From assembly GCF_030700245.1 (NCBI RefSeq), contig NZ_JAUYZI010000029.1, positions 1 through 64,000 of the forward strand: a DNA stretch of 64,000 nt. The letters run 5' to 3'. The position numbers and the translations under genes are program-made. The notes under the pieces were generated by a model, which had not been told where the DNA came from, ran no database searches, and saw only the letters and a list, made by a program, of their open reading frames with translations. Of the stretch, positions 15,101-23,492 are shown one piece after another (position 1 is the first letter of the stretch; each line of letters begins with the position of its first letter). Source of the DNA: Methylobacterium amylolyticum (GTDB taxonomy: Bacteria > Pseudomonadota > Alphaproteobacteria > Rhizobiales > Beijerinckiaceae).

Positions 15101-16036
15101 TCAGCCCCGCCCGGCCGGCGCGACGGGGGCCGAGAGCGTGCAGACCACTCCGGCGGGGTCGAAGCGCAGATCCACCGTGCCGCCGAGCGTGTCGGTGACC
15201 GTGCGCTCGATCAGCCGCGAGCCGAAGCCGCGGCGGCCGGGCGGGCGCACCGGCGGCCCGTCGTGCTCGCTCCAGGCGAGGTGCAGCCGCCGCCCGTCGG
15301 CCTCGCGCGCGGTGTGCCACGCGATCCGCACCCGGCCGGCCTCGCAGGAGAGCGAGCCGTACTTCGCGGAGTTCGTCGCCAGCTCGTGCAGCGCCATGGA
15401 CAGCGCCACGGTCTGTCGGGAGCCGAGGCGCACCCGCGGCCCCGCCACCGCGAACCGCCCGGCCGTGTCCGGGCCGGCATGGGTGGCCAGCGCGGTCTCC
15501 ACGGTGCGGCGCACGGTGGTGCCGAGCCAGCGCTCGTCGATCAGCACGGCGTGCGCCTGGCCCAGCGCCACGATCCGCGCCAGCAGCGTCGCGCGCCCGT
15601 CGCTGAGCGTGGTCGGCTCGCGCAGGGTCTGGCCGACCATCGCCTGCACCAGCGTCAGCGCGTTGCGCAGACGGTGCGACAGCTCCCGCATCAGCCCGCG
15701 CTGGTGCTCGTAGCGGGCCTGGAGGCGGGCGGCGGCGTGCTCGGCCGCGTGCAGGCGGTCGCGGACGGCGGCGAGTTCCCGCTCCAGGGCCGCGACCCGG
15801 CCCGCGGATCCGGCCCGGCCGCGCCGGAGCGCCTCGGCGCAGTCCGCGTCGCAGGCGGCCATCAGGGCGAAGGCGCGCTCGGCGTTCTCCCCGGCCTCCG
15901 CCACGTGGAGCCGGAGCCGTTCGTTCTCGGCGGCGAGATCGCGCTGCCTGTCGTACACCGGGCGCCCCCGTAGCAGGGAATCGGCCACCTCACGGCCAAG
16001 CCCGACTCTAGGGTGACGCGCGGGGCCGGCCGCCAA
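15101..16036 (-). CDS. HWE-family sensor histidine kinase
   Basis: A protein of up to 311 residues. The N-terminal 100 residues form a coiled coil (DLAAENERLRLHVAEAGENAERA), with no recognisable sensor or membrane segment, so it is probably cytoplasmic. Phosphoacceptor box: MRELSHRLRNALTLVQAM. ATPase part: LHELATNSAKYGSLS (N box), the W-x-E of LAWSEHDGPPV, and RRGFGSRLIER. The H, W and E signatures place it in the HWE family common in alphaproteobacteria, often linked to light or general stress signalling. No receiver partner is adjacent. The start is uncertain: it could be as late as the VADSLLRGRPVYD region. Confidence 0.88.
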   Translation of the reverse strand: MAAGPARHPRVGLGREVADSLLRGRPVYDRQRDLAAENERLRLHVAEAGENAERAFALMAACDADCAEALRRGRAGSAGRVAALERELAAVRDRLHAAEHAAARLQARYEHQRGLMRELSHRLRNALTLVQAMVGQTLREPTTLSDGRATLLARIVALGQAHAVLIDERWLGTTVRRTVETALATHAGPDTAGRFAVAGPRVRLGSRQTVALSMALHELATNSAKYGSLSCEAGRVRIAWHTAREADGRRLHLAWSEHDGPPVRPPGRRGFGSRLIERTVTDTLGGTVDLRFDPAGVVCTLSAPVAPAGRG

Positions 16037-16079
16037 CCCTGGTTAACCTCCGCGCGGAAATCGGGCGGGCGCGTGCGGC

Positions 16080-16829
16080 TCAGTGGGTCTTCGGATCGCG
16101 CAGGTGCAGGTAGGTCGGGTCGAACTCGGCCGCCGCGGCCAGCCGCGCCCGGTCGTGCACGGCGAGCCGCCCGCCGCTCAGGGTGATCAGTCCGGCCTCG
16201 CGCAGCTCCTTCAGGGTGCGGCTGACATGGACCGTGGAGATCCCAAGCGCGTCCCCGAGCTCGGGCTGGGTCAGGCCCAGCTCGCACGCGTTCCCCTGCG
16301 CGAGCCCGACCGCCTCCAGGCGCATGAGCAGCTCGCAGAACAGGTGCGCCATCCGGGCGTAGGATTCGCGCCGGCCGTTGTTCAGCATCCACTCCCGGCA
16401 GAGCCCGGCGTCGATCAGCGTCGCGCGCCAGAACGCGTCCACGAGGCGCGGATGCGCGCGGAACAGGGCCCGGAGCGTCTCGTGCCGGACGAAGCCGACC
16501 CGGCACGGGGTCACCGTGCCGATGCTGATGTCGAGCACTTCCAGGTGCAGGCTCTGGAAGTCCGGCACGTCGCCGGGGACGTGGTAGGCCATGACCTGCC
16601 GCTTGCCCGCCCGGGTCGTCTTGTAGGTGCAGGTCAGGCCCTCCAGCATCGCGAAGGACCGGGCGGGCCGCTCGTGCTCGCGCACGATGTCCTGGTAGGG
16701 CTCCAGAACCGCCACCTGCATCGGCAGGGCGGCCAGCGCCGCCCGCTCCGCCTCCGACAGCGCGAAGAGCGCGATCGTCTCGATCTTGCGGATGAACGGG
16801 TGGATCTCGGACTGGGTCAGTTCGGCCAT
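16080..16829 (-). CDS. Crp/Fnr-family transcription regulator
   Basis: A 249-residue regulator with an N-terminal cyclic-nucleotide-binding-like beta barrel (about residues 15-130) and a C-terminal winged helix, whose recognition helix is in LTQPELGDALGISTVHVSRTLKEL. The FNR cysteine cluster is absent, and the Arg/Ser set for cAMP is not evident, so the ligand is unknown. The start at ATG 16829 has GAGGG ahead of it; an open extension upstream to 17018 lacks family sequence. Similar proteins in these bacteria act in stress or light response. It is divergent from the DUF6894 gene. Confidence 0.88.
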   Translation of the reverse strand: MAELTQSEIHPFIRKIETIALFALSEAERAALAALPMQVAVLEPYQDIVREHERPARSFAMLEGLTCTYKTTRAGKRQVMAYHVPGDVPDFQSLHLEVLDISIGTVTPCRVGFVRHETLRALFRAHPRLVDAFWRATLIDAGLCREWMLNNGRRESYARMAHLFCELLMRLEAVGLAQGNACELGLTQPELGDALGISTVHVSRTLKELREAGLITLSGGRLAVHDRARLAAAAEFDPTYLHLRDPKTH

Positions 16830-16993
16830 CGCGCCCTCTGCCGCGCCCTCCGCCGCGGTCGAGAGCGCGCCACCGCTCCCGCCGTCGTCGCCCCTCTGAT
16901 TCCGGGCCGGCGTGGTCGAGCTAGGGCGCCGCGCCGCGAAGGGGATGCCGGCCCGCCGCGCCCGAGCGAAAAAAGCGGGCGCCCCGGTCGCGC

Positions 16994-17027
16994 GGAGGCC
17001 CCGTGCCGCGACCGGCACGGGGCCTCC
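16994..17027. other. Perfect 15-bp hairpin in the crp/DUF6894 intergenic region
   Basis: Left arm GGAGGCCCCGTGCCG (16994-17008), 4-base loop, right arm CGGCACGGGGCCTCC (17013-17027). It sits in the 315-base gap between two divergent genes. On the minus strand it is followed about 22 bases later by six U (16967-16972), too far for an ordinary terminator. It could be a leader structure of the crp transcript. The rest of this gap shows nothing I can support. Confidence 0.6.
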
Positions 17028-17144
17028 GACCCTGTGGCGCCCTACCTATGTTGGCGCGGGCCCGCACGCGATCCCGTGTAACGGCCGTCGACCCGTGCGC
17101 GCCGGCCGCGCGAGACCCCACGACGCCGTCCGATCCCGAGAACG

Positions 17145-17594
17145 ATGCCGCTGTTTCGTTTTCACCTGCGCACGCCGAGCGGCCTGGAATACGACCCGCA
17201 CGGCCTGGAATTCCCGGATCTCGACGCCGCCTATCTCGACGCCTGCGCGGCCGTGCCGGCCCTGTCGGCGGAATTCCTGAGGGCCGGGCGCGATCCGCTG
17301 GTCTGCGCCTTCGTGATCGCGGATGCGCAGGACCGGCCCCTCCTGGAAATGCCGTTCCGCGAGCGCCTGCGGGGACCGCGCCCGGCGCGCCGGCCCCGGG
17401 ACGGGGCGCGTCCCCGGCCGCCGGAGCCGGAGACCGTCCGACAACTGATCGAGGCCGTGCGGCAGGAGCACGCGCGGCTGCTGGACAATCTCGACTGCAC
17501 GCGCGCGCTCCTCGCGGCGCCGCTGCCGGACGGGAACGCGCCGGGTCCGGCCGCTGCCGCGACGGGAGCGGCGGAGGGAACCCGGGAGCGGTGA
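17145..17594 (+). CDS. DUF6894-family small protein
   Basis: A 149-residue protein. The first 75 residues are the DUF6894 fold (MPLFRFHLRTPSG...LEFPDLDAAYLDACAAVPALSAEFL...PLVCAFVIADAQDRPLLEMPF), a small domain very frequent in Methylobacterium and relatives, of unknown function. The C-terminal half adds an Arg/Pro linker and a helix (ETVRQLIEAVRQEHARLLDNLDCTRALL). No catalytic motif or signal peptide is visible, so it is probably cytoplasmic. Monocistronic. Confidence 0.78.
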   Translation: MPLFRFHLRTPSGLEYDPHGLEFPDLDAAYLDACAAVPALSAEFLRAGRDPLVCAFVIADAQDRPLLEMPFRERLRGPRPARRPRDGARPRPPEPETVRQLIEAVRQEHARLLDNLDCTRALLAAPLPDGNAPGPAAAATGAAEGTRER

Positions 17595-17686
17595 GGCGCG
17601 GCACCGCGGCGCGGGCCGCCCCGACGGGTCGGGCTCCCGCTCAGGGCGCGTCGGAACGAGGCTCTCGATCTTCGAAGACGCGCGGA

Positions 17687-17730
17687 TTTTCGACGCCGGG
17701 CCGGCGACCGCTTCGGCGAAACCTGCTCAG
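17687..17730 (+). repeat. 44-bp dispersed repeat, copy 1
   Basis: Matches the reverse complement of 35701-35744 at 40 of 44 positions (core TTCGACGCCG..CCGGCGACC.CTTCGGCGAAACCTGCT.AG). It lies at and just beyond the 3' end of the gene at 17727-18248. Confidence 0.75.
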
Positions 17731-18248
17731 ATCCCGTATTTCAGCCGGGCCCGGATCACGGCCGCATCCGCCTTGATCATCTTCGCGAGCCTGTGCGCGC
17801 TGGCGGGCGTCCACGCGTACTCGGCGATCGGCGCCATCGCGTACCGCACGCTCAGGATGCCCCCTCCGGCCAGCATGACCTTGGCGACCATCGTCGCGCA
17901 GCTCCTGTTCAGGATGTTGTAGGTCATGTCGGTCTTGATTCTGGCATAGCTCTCGCGCATCAGGTCGGCGTCGAGGATGTTGTCGAGTTCCACCGCGTCG
18001 TCCGGCTGACGGCCTTCGCCGTTCGGGCCGGTGTCCGTGTCGTAGCTCATGGCGCCGGCGGGGAAGAGCTCCCACAGCGTCCCCGCGGACGCGCCCGGAC
18101 TGCCCTTGCTGCCGGTCCCGCCCGGCCACCAACTGACGTACTCGGCCTTTCCGGGCCCCGCCCCGAAATCGATGTCCAGCGACGCGTGGCCGACCCCGCC
18201 CTGGGCACCCGAGACCGGCTTCCAGAAGTACATCTTGTGCAGCGACAT
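17727..18248 (-). CDS. Papain-like (permuted Cys-His) protein, possible orphan effector or amidase
   Basis: A 173-residue protein, start chosen at MSLHKMYFWKPV. The pattern GHASLDIDFG followed by YVSWWPGG early, and NILNRSCATMVAKVM late, is the His-then-Cys arrangement of permuted NlpC/P60-like or DUF4105-like peptidases and acyltransferases. Relatives with a G-H-A-S-L...Y-V-S-W-P signature occur among bacterial toxin domains, but none can be named from sequence alone. No signal peptide and no evident immunity partner: the next gene downstream on this strand is the Crp-type regulator. The REP-like repeat lies immediately upstream and a second repeat at its end. Confidence 0.6.
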   Translation of the reverse strand: MSLHKMYFWKPVSGAQGGVGHASLDIDFGAGPGKAEYVSWWPGGTGSKGSPGASAGTLWELFPAGAMSYDTDTGPNGEGRQPDDAVELDNILDADLMRESYARIKTDMTYNILNRSCATMVAKVMLAGGGILSVRYAMAPIAEYAWTPASAHRLAKMIKADAAVIRARLKYGI

Positions 18249-18348
18249 CTGTATCTCCGGGCCGGACGGGAGCGCGCGGAGCGTATTCGATTCGACTGTG
18301 CCGGGCCATGCGAAAGTCCGGAGCTTCCGGCGATCCTCGACCACGGTA

Positions 18349-18500
18349 CACGACGCGGCGAGCCGAGGGGGCGTTTACGACCCTCGACCTCATCCTGAGG
18401 TGCCCGCGACAGCGGGCCTCGAAGGAGGGCTCCAGGGATCGCGCGGCCGGCTGGAGGGCTCCTTCGAGGCCTCCGCTGCGCTCCGGCACCTCAGGATGAG
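18349..18500 (+). repeat. REP-like palindromic repeat, copy B, intact
   Basis: Outer arms CTCATCCTGAGGTGC (18389-18403) and its exact reverse complement GCACCTCAGGATGAG (18486-18500). An inner stem CCTCGAAGGAGGGCTCCAG pairs with CTGGAGGGCTCCTTCGAGG around a GGGATCGCGCGGCCGG centre. A conserved leader CACGACGCGGCGAG..GAGGGG.CGTTT runs from 18349. This is the uninterrupted form of the repeat into which the IS at 1-1101 is inserted. The remaining 18501-18630 carries no gene I can support. Confidence 0.9.
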
Positions 18501-18630
18501 GGAGGTTGGTGGGAGCGGCCGACGCAAACTCCGAACTGTCGTGGACCGTGGCCCCTCGACGACGCTGCGGCTCCAAGTCTTCGTTTCGACGCGCTCCGCC
18601 GAACCGGCATCCCCTTCGGCGTAGAGCGCT

Positions 18631-19089
18631 CTAGCGGGGCGCGAAGATCGTGATGTTGTTGTTCAACTGGTAGGCGGCCGTCGGGGGCGTGTTGACGAAG
18701 CGGAGGTTGATCGGGCTCTCGCCGAGGATGGCGCCGAAGGCCGGCGTCACCGCGATCGGGAAGCACCGGGCCAGGGCCTCGGACGCGGCGTCCTCGTAGC
18801 GCCGGTGCGCCGCGCGGTCGCCGGTGAAGCGGCGCGCGGTGACCAGGGGCGTCCCCCGGATGGCTCCCGCCTTGTCGAGACCGAACCGGTAGGCGATCAG
18901 CGAGCCCTCGGTGTCCGGCGGCACGCTCCAGCAGGCCGCCACCGCGCCGCGGAAGGCGGCCCAGTCGTTCACCGGCGCGGCCGCCGCCGGCGCGACGCAC
19001 AGCGCCAGCGCGAGAGCCGGCCCGAGAACCGGCCCGAGAACCGGCCCGTGAGCCAACCCGAGGGTCGGCGAGACGTGCCTGCCTGCCAT
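18631..19089 (-). CDS. Exported TolA/TonB C-terminal-like protein
   Basis: A 152-residue protein with a very good ribosome site (GGGGAGGTGACC before ATG 19089) and a signal peptide containing a repeated GPVLGPVLGPALALAL (12-base tandem repeats in the DNA). The mature part, WAAFRGAVAACWSVPPDTEGSLIAYRFGLDKAGAIRG then ALARCFPIAV and INLRFVNTP, follows the pattern of TolA or TonB C-terminal domains (paired Cys, beta-alpha-beta). It lacks any membrane anchor or long helix. Probably periplasmic; perhaps a stand-alone adaptor for outer-membrane import. Confidence 0.7.
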   Translation of the reverse strand: MAGRHVSPTLGLAHGPVLGPVLGPALALALCVAPAAAAPVNDWAAFRGAVAACWSVPPDTEGSLIAYRFGLDKAGAIRGTPLVTARRFTGDRAAHRRYEDAASEALARCFPIAVTPAFGAILGESPINLRFVNTPPTAAYQLNNNITIFAPR

Positions 19090-19172
19090 GGTCACCTCCC
19101 CGGCGGCGGTCCCGCCCCCCACGGGTCGCGCCGGGGCCGTCGCCCGAGCCTGCCCGCTCCGGCGTCCCCGGA

Positions 19173-19382
19173 TCAAGGGCCCGCATCCGCGGGCCTGCGG
19201 GGCAGGTAGCCCTTGAAGCGCAGGGATTCCGTCACGAGGGCGCAGATGGCCGCCTCGCGGGACAGCTTCTCGACGCGGCAATGCTCGTCGAGCGCCGCGA
19301 CGACGTGGGGCGGGAAGGTGTGGCGGCCGTCCGATGGCGCGGCCCCGGTCTCGGATGCGGCAGGCGTCAGGTCAGCACTCAC
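19173..19382 (-). CDS. Small ribbon-helix-helix-like protein
   Basis: About 69 residues from a GTG at 19382 (the frame is open to 19439). The core HTFPPHVVAALDEHCRVEKLSREAAICALVTESLRFKGYLP reads like a short strand followed by two helices, as in CopG/MetJ-type DNA-binding proteins or antitoxins. There is no adjacent toxin gene. The start is undecided and the ribosome site weak, so existence is likely but not certain. Confidence 0.45.
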   Translation of the reverse strand: MSADLTPAASETGAAPSDGRHTFPPHVVAALDEHCRVEKLSREAAICALVTESLRFKGYLPRRPADAGP

Positions 19383-19538
19383 GGCGGCACTCTCGGGAAA
19401 GCGTGGGCGGTACGCCCGGCATCGGTCGCCGGGCATCAACGGCCGACGCCCGCCTCCGTTCGCCGCGCCGCCGGATCCGGCCGGCCCGGACCGCGCGGCG
19501 CTCGCAGGGTCCGGCGAGCCCGGAGCGCCCGGGCGCGC

Positions 19539-20177
19539 TCAGTGCATCCGCGGATCGCGCTCCGGCGCCGGCGCGCTCGCGGCCTCGTCCGTCAGCGAGG
19601 CGGCGATCTGGCAGCCGAGTTCGCGCAGGACGGCCTCGACCTTGGGGCGCAGGCGTCTGGCGGAGGCCGCGTCGAGGTCGCGCAGCAACTCCCACAGATC
19701 GAGGGCGCGCTCGGCCATCTGTTCCGTGATCGAGCCCGCGGTCTCCCGCGCCGCGAGGAAGCGGGCCGGGCCTTCGAGCTGCGCGTCGGTCCGGCTGTCG
19801 GTGATGTCGATGACGATGCCGCGTCCGCGCATCCGGCCGTTCGCGTCCCGCTTGAAGTGCCCGCGCGCCAGCACCCAGCGCACGATGCCGGGGGCGGGCA
19901 CGATCCGGTGCTCCCACGCGAACAGGCCGCCCGCCTGGCGCACCCGGCGGCGGTGCTCCGTGTCCCGGGCGAGATCCTCCGGGTGGAAGCGGGCGGCGAG
20001 GCGCGACCACGCGATCCCCTCGGCGGCCTCGGCCTCGCTCAGGCCGAACAGCCGGGCCATCACCGCGTCGCCGCGCGTCCGGTCGGCCCCGACGTCGTCC
20101 TCCCACACGCCGATCCTGAGGGCGGTCAGCGGCGGGGGCGACGCCCACAGGGCGCCGCCCGAAGACCTGCGCGGCAT
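19539..20177 (-). CDS. PAS-domain signalling protein
   Basis: About 212 residues. The central part is a PAS fold: IGVWEDDVGADRTRGDAVMARLFGLSEAEA, FHPEDLARDTEHRRRV, FAWEHRIVPAPGIVRWVLARGHFKRDANGRMRGRGIVIDITDSR. It ends in a helical tail (ALDLWELLRDLDAASARRLRPKVEAVLREL) without kinase, cyclase or helix-turn-helix output, so it may act by binding another regulator. The start at ATG 20177 has TGAGGG upstream; a GTG at 20219 is the alternative. It is divergent from a 67-residue gene at 20286. Confidence 0.72.
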   Translation of the reverse strand: MPRRSSGGALWASPPPLTALRIGVWEDDVGADRTRGDAVMARLFGLSEAEAAEGIAWSRLAARFHPEDLARDTEHRRRVRQAGGLFAWEHRIVPAPGIVRWVLARGHFKRDANGRMRGRGIVIDITDSRTDAQLEGPARFLAARETAGSITEQMAERALDLWELLRDLDAASARRLRPKVEAVLRELGCQIAASLTDEAASAPAPERDPRMH

Positions 20178-20285
20178 GCGATCCCGGGCCCTCACAAATG
20201 TGTTGCGGGGCAGGATCACAATTTCCCGTCGTTTCGCAACTGGGATATCGTGCTGTGCGCGAGATCCGGAGACGGCAGGTCCGGG

Positions 20286-20489
20286 ATGGGTGAGCGGGAC
20301 AAGAGCGAGGGCCGCGACTTCGAGCGGCTCGCGGCCGAGCGGGCCGCGGCGGCGGCGGAGCGCGCCCGCAAGCTGGAGGTCCTGGGGCGCGTGGCGGCCG
20401 CCCTCGGCGTGCCGGTCGAGAGCTTCTTCGACCCGGCGCCCCCGCAGGAGGCCGGCCCGGACGATCCGGAGGGCGGCGCGCGGGCCTGA
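20286..20489 (+). CDS. 67-residue protein with XRE-tail-like helix
   Basis: A short Ala/Glu-rich protein starting MGERDKSEGRDFERLAAER. It ends with LEVLGRVAAALGVPVESFFDP, which resembles the last helix and tail of XRE-type DNA-binding domains without the rest of the domain. Possibly a dimerisation or modulator peptide; function unknown. It converges with the TonB receptor gene 24 bases after its stop. Confidence 0.5.
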   Translation: MGERDKSEGRDFERLAAERAAAAAERARKLEVLGRVAAALGVPVESFFDPAPPQEAGPDDPEGGARA

Positions 20490-20513
20490 GCGCCCGCCGC
20501 CCGGACCCGGCGC

Positions 20514-22856
20514 CTACCAGCGGTAGCGCAGGGTGGCGTAGACCGTCCGCGGCAGCCCGTAATAGCAGCCCGAGTAGGAGAAGCAGCCCGTCACGTAGCG
20601 CTCGTCGAGCAGGTTCTGGACGTTGAGCTGCGCGCTGAGCCCGGCGAGCCGCGGGTCGAGGTACTTCATGTCGTAGGAGGCGACCGCGTCGACGAGCACG
20701 CTCTCGGGCACCTGGAAGGTGTTGGCCGGGTCGCCCCAGGACGGGCCGAGGTAGCGCACGCCGCCGCCGAGGCCGAGGCCGGCGAGCGGGCCGTCGGTGA
20801 AGCGGTAGTCGGCGAACACCGAGGCGGTCGTGTCGGGCACGAGCACCGGGCGCAGGCCCTGGAGGGGCACCTGCTGCCGGGTCAGGTCGTTCAGCGTGGT
20901 GCCCTGATCGCGGACGTTGCGGATGTCGAGGAGCGAGAACCCGCCGACGAGGTTGAAGTTCTCGGTGATGTTGACCCGCGCCTCGAACTCGACGCCCTGC
21001 ACGCCGACCTCGCCGGTCTGGACCACGAAGCCCGGATTGACCGGGTCGGTCGACGTCGAGTTCGAGCGCCGGATGTCGAAGAACGCCGTGGTGAGCAGGA
21101 TGTCGGTGCCCGGCGGCTGGTACTTGATGCCCGCCTCGTACTGGTCGCTCGCGATCGGGATCGGGATGCGGCCGGTCGCCCCGAGCGCCGGATCGAACAC
21201 GCGGCCCGCGACGATCGGCTCGAACGCCTGGCTGTAGGAGACGTAGGGGGCGACGCCGCTGTCGAACAGGTAGAGCAGGCTCGCCCGGTAGGTCAGGGCG
21301 TCGGCGGGCACGTCCTGGAACGCCAGCGCCCCCGTGGCCAGCGTCCGCGTCGGGCCGGCCTGGCGGGCGACGTCGTAGCGGCCGCCGAGGGTGAGGACGT
21401 AGCGGTCGAACTTGATCTGGTCCTGGAAGTACACGCCGGTCTGCTCGGCGGAGATGCGCTGCTGCGAGGTGAAGTCCGGGAACGGGATGTTCGTGAAGTA
21501 GTTCGGCGCCAGCGCGTTCAGGCTGGGGGCCGTCGGGAACGGCCCGGCATAGGTGCTGGTGCGGATGGTGCGGTGGTCGACGCCGAGCAGCGCGGTGTGG
21601 CTGAGCGGGCCGGTGTCGAAGTTGGCGATGAAGTTGTTGTCGATGGTGTAGGCGTCGATCTGCACCTTCGTGCCGCCGCGCGAGCGGGCGATCAGCGGCC
21701 CCGAGGTGAACGGGCCGTTGGCTTCGTTGAAGGCGGAGAAGACGCTGCGGTAGTCGCCCTCCGAGTGCAGGTAGCGCGCGGCGGAGTGGAAGCGCAGGCC
21801 CTCGCCGAAGCGATGGTCGAACAGGTACTCGATCGAGCCCTGCGTGCGGTCCGAGCGCTCGAAGTTGCGGTCGCCGTCGTAGAAGTTCACCGGCAGGCGG
21901 CCGAAGACGCCGCTGCCGAAGTTGCGGGCGAACACGGTGCCGACCGCCGGGAAGCCGCCGTAGAAGCCGGAGAACGGATCGCGCTGGTAGTTGCCGATGA
22001 GGGTCAGCGAGGTGTCGGTCGAGGGCCGCCACGTGAGCATCGGGCTGATGAAGGCGCGCTCGACCCGGGTCGTCACCACCGGGCCGTCCCCGTTCCAGCC
22101 CGAGCCGATCAGCCGGTAGGCGAACTGGTCGGCGAGCCCCGGCACGTCGGAGGCGATCGGCCCGCCGACGTCGAAGCCGCCGCGGACCTCGTTGAAGCCG
22201 CCGCCCTGCACGAAGATCTCGCCGTGCTGGACGAAGCGCGGCACCTTGGAGACGATGTTGACGATGCCGCCCGCACCCGCCTGTCCGTAGAGCACGGAAC
22301 TCGGGCCCTTGATGATGTCGATGCGCTCGATGCGGAAGGGATCGACGGACGGGAACGCGTCGCGGTTGCCCGGCAGGACGAGCCCGTCGAGGAAGATCGG
22401 GGCGAGGAAGCCGCGGATGTAGAACTGCTCCAGGCGCGTCGAGCCGGCGCCGCCGCGCTGCTCGGTGGTGACGCCGGGCGTGTAGCGCAGCGCCTGGTTG
22501 ACGGTGAGCGCGTTGGTATCCTCGATCTGCTTGCGGCCCACCACCGAGATCGACTGCGCCGTCTCCAGGATCGGCGTGTCGGTCTTGGTGGCGACCGTGC
22601 TGCGGCTGGCGACGTAGCCCGGCACCGGCCCGACGGCGCCGCCCGCGCCGTAGAGGTCGGTGTTCAGGCTCCGCCCGCCGCCCTCGCCCGTGACGCTCAG
22701 CTCGGACAGCTCGATGTCCGTGACCGGCGCCGGCTGGGCCTGGGCGCCGCCCGTCAGCAGAATGCCGCAGGTCGTCGACAGAAGAACCCCGAGGATGGCG
22801 CTCTTGCGGACCTGAGGAGCGCCGACGGGAACACGTGCGTGATGATGATCCGACAT
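20514..22856 (-). CDS. TonB-dependent siderophore receptor
   Basis: A 780-residue outer-membrane gated porin. The signal peptide (residues about 15-45, ending AQAQP) is followed by a TonB-box-like TDIELSELSVTGEG. The plug domain has TPILETAQSISVVGRKQIEDTNALTVNQALRYTPGV and RIDIIKGPSSVLYGQAGAGGIVNIVSK. A 22-strand type barrel ends in YATLRYRW with a terminal aromatic. The FhuA/FpvA-type plug points to ferric siderophores or similar chelates. The start is placed at MSDHHHARVPVG; a frame upstream lies in AT-rich promoter DNA. It is divergent from a second receptor under a cobalamin riboswitch. Confidence 0.93.
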   Translation of the reverse strand: MSDHHHARVPVGAPQVRKSAILGVLLSTTCGILLTGGAQAQPAPVTDIELSELSVTGEGGGRSLNTDLYGAGGAVGPVPGYVASRSTVATKTDTPILETAQSISVVGRKQIEDTNALTVNQALRYTPGVTTEQRGGAGSTRLEQFYIRGFLAPIFLDGLVLPGNRDAFPSVDPFRIERIDIIKGPSSVLYGQAGAGGIVNIVSKVPRFVQHGEIFVQGGGFNEVRGGFDVGGPIASDVPGLADQFAYRLIGSGWNGDGPVVTTRVERAFISPMLTWRPSTDTSLTLIGNYQRDPFSGFYGGFPAVGTVFARNFGSGVFGRLPVNFYDGDRNFERSDRTQGSIEYLFDHRFGEGLRFHSAARYLHSEGDYRSVFSAFNEANGPFTSGPLIARSRGGTKVQIDAYTIDNNFIANFDTGPLSHTALLGVDHRTIRTSTYAGPFPTAPSLNALAPNYFTNIPFPDFTSQQRISAEQTGVYFQDQIKFDRYVLTLGGRYDVARQAGPTRTLATGALAFQDVPADALTYRASLLYLFDSGVAPYVSYSQAFEPIVAGRVFDPALGATGRIPIPIASDQYEAGIKYQPPGTDILLTTAFFDIRRSNSTSTDPVNPGFVVQTGEVGVQGVEFEARVNITENFNLVGGFSLLDIRNVRDQGTTLNDLTRQQVPLQGLRPVLVPDTTASVFADYRFTDGPLAGLGLGGGVRYLGPSWGDPANTFQVPESVLVDAVASYDMKYLDPRLAGLSAQLNVQNLLDERYVTGCFSYSGCYYGLPRTVYATLRYRW

Positions 22857-22921
22857 TTTCCCAGCCTTGGGCGCGATTCTGCGCGCGAAAAATCCATCGG
22901 ATACGCGTCTATCACGGGTGC

Positions 22922-22999
22922 GTGATCGTGATATGGCAAATTTAACACAATACAACAGCTACTTACTTTGGAGTTTTTATAAATGTAAATCACAATCAC
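22922..22999. promoter_or_regulatory. AT-rich control region with an inverted repeat between the two receptor genes
   Basis: GTGATCGTGAT (22922-22932) and ATCACAATCAC (22989-22999) are inverted relative to each other with 10 of 11 matches, framing a strip unusually rich in A and T (TTTAACACAATACAAC, TTTTTATAAATGTAAATC). The strip is upstream of the minus-strand siderophore receptor. It probably contains its promoter and a paired operator. I could not match it to a Fur, Irr or RirA consensus. Confidence 0.5.
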
Positions 23000-23189
23000 C
23001 GGACGCGGCAGGTCCGTCCGCCCCGCTGGAACCGGCTCGCGCGCCGCGCGATGCCCCGCATCCGGCCGAGCGTGCGGCAGGGTGCGCGTCCGCCCCGCCC
23101 GCTGTGGCCGATCGGCCACGCCGCGTGCAACACTGTTACAAATCGTTTCCGGGCCGTTGACCCGCGGTCCGGCCGCGCCGAGTATCCCG

Positions 23190-23376
23190 CCTGCCGAGGT
23201 TCTCGCGGGTTCCGGCCCGCGGGCTAAGACGGGAATTCGGTGAGCTCTCCGGAGCGAGGCCGAAGCTGCCCCCGCAACTGTGAGCGGTGAGCCGCTGCCG
23301 ACGACGGTCACCGGTGCGCGTACCGGGAAGGCCAGGCAGGGGTGACGACCCGCGAGCCAGGAGACCTGCCCCGGCA
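23190..23376 (+). promoter_or_regulatory. Cobalamin (adenosylcobalamin) riboswitch
   Basis: The conserved core is unmistakable: GGGAATTCGGTGAG, then GAAGCTGCCCCCGCAACTGT, then GGGAAGGCCAGGCAGG, and the B12 box AGCCAGGAGACCTGCC (23356-23371). Order and spacing match the class. It lies about 115 bases before the start of the TonB-dependent receptor at 23493 and should reduce that gene and the coupled ABC genes when cobalamin is plentiful. A GC-rich segment after the B12 box (GGGCGGGGTGCCCCGGGC) could serve as the expression platform. Confidence 0.95.
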
Positions 23377-23492
23377 CGACGTCATCCCTCGGGCGGGGTG
23401 CCCCGGGCGGAGCGCGTGCGCTGCGGGCCGCGACGGTCCGGTGGGCGCCCTCGCATCCGTCCGGCCGCCGCCCGGCAACCGCGAGTGCTCCG

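Noticed and set aside
22857..23000. Fur, Irr or RirA box for the siderophore receptor
   Set aside because: The strip is AT-rich but I could not align it to any of these consensus sites; only the unnamed inverted repeat is reported.
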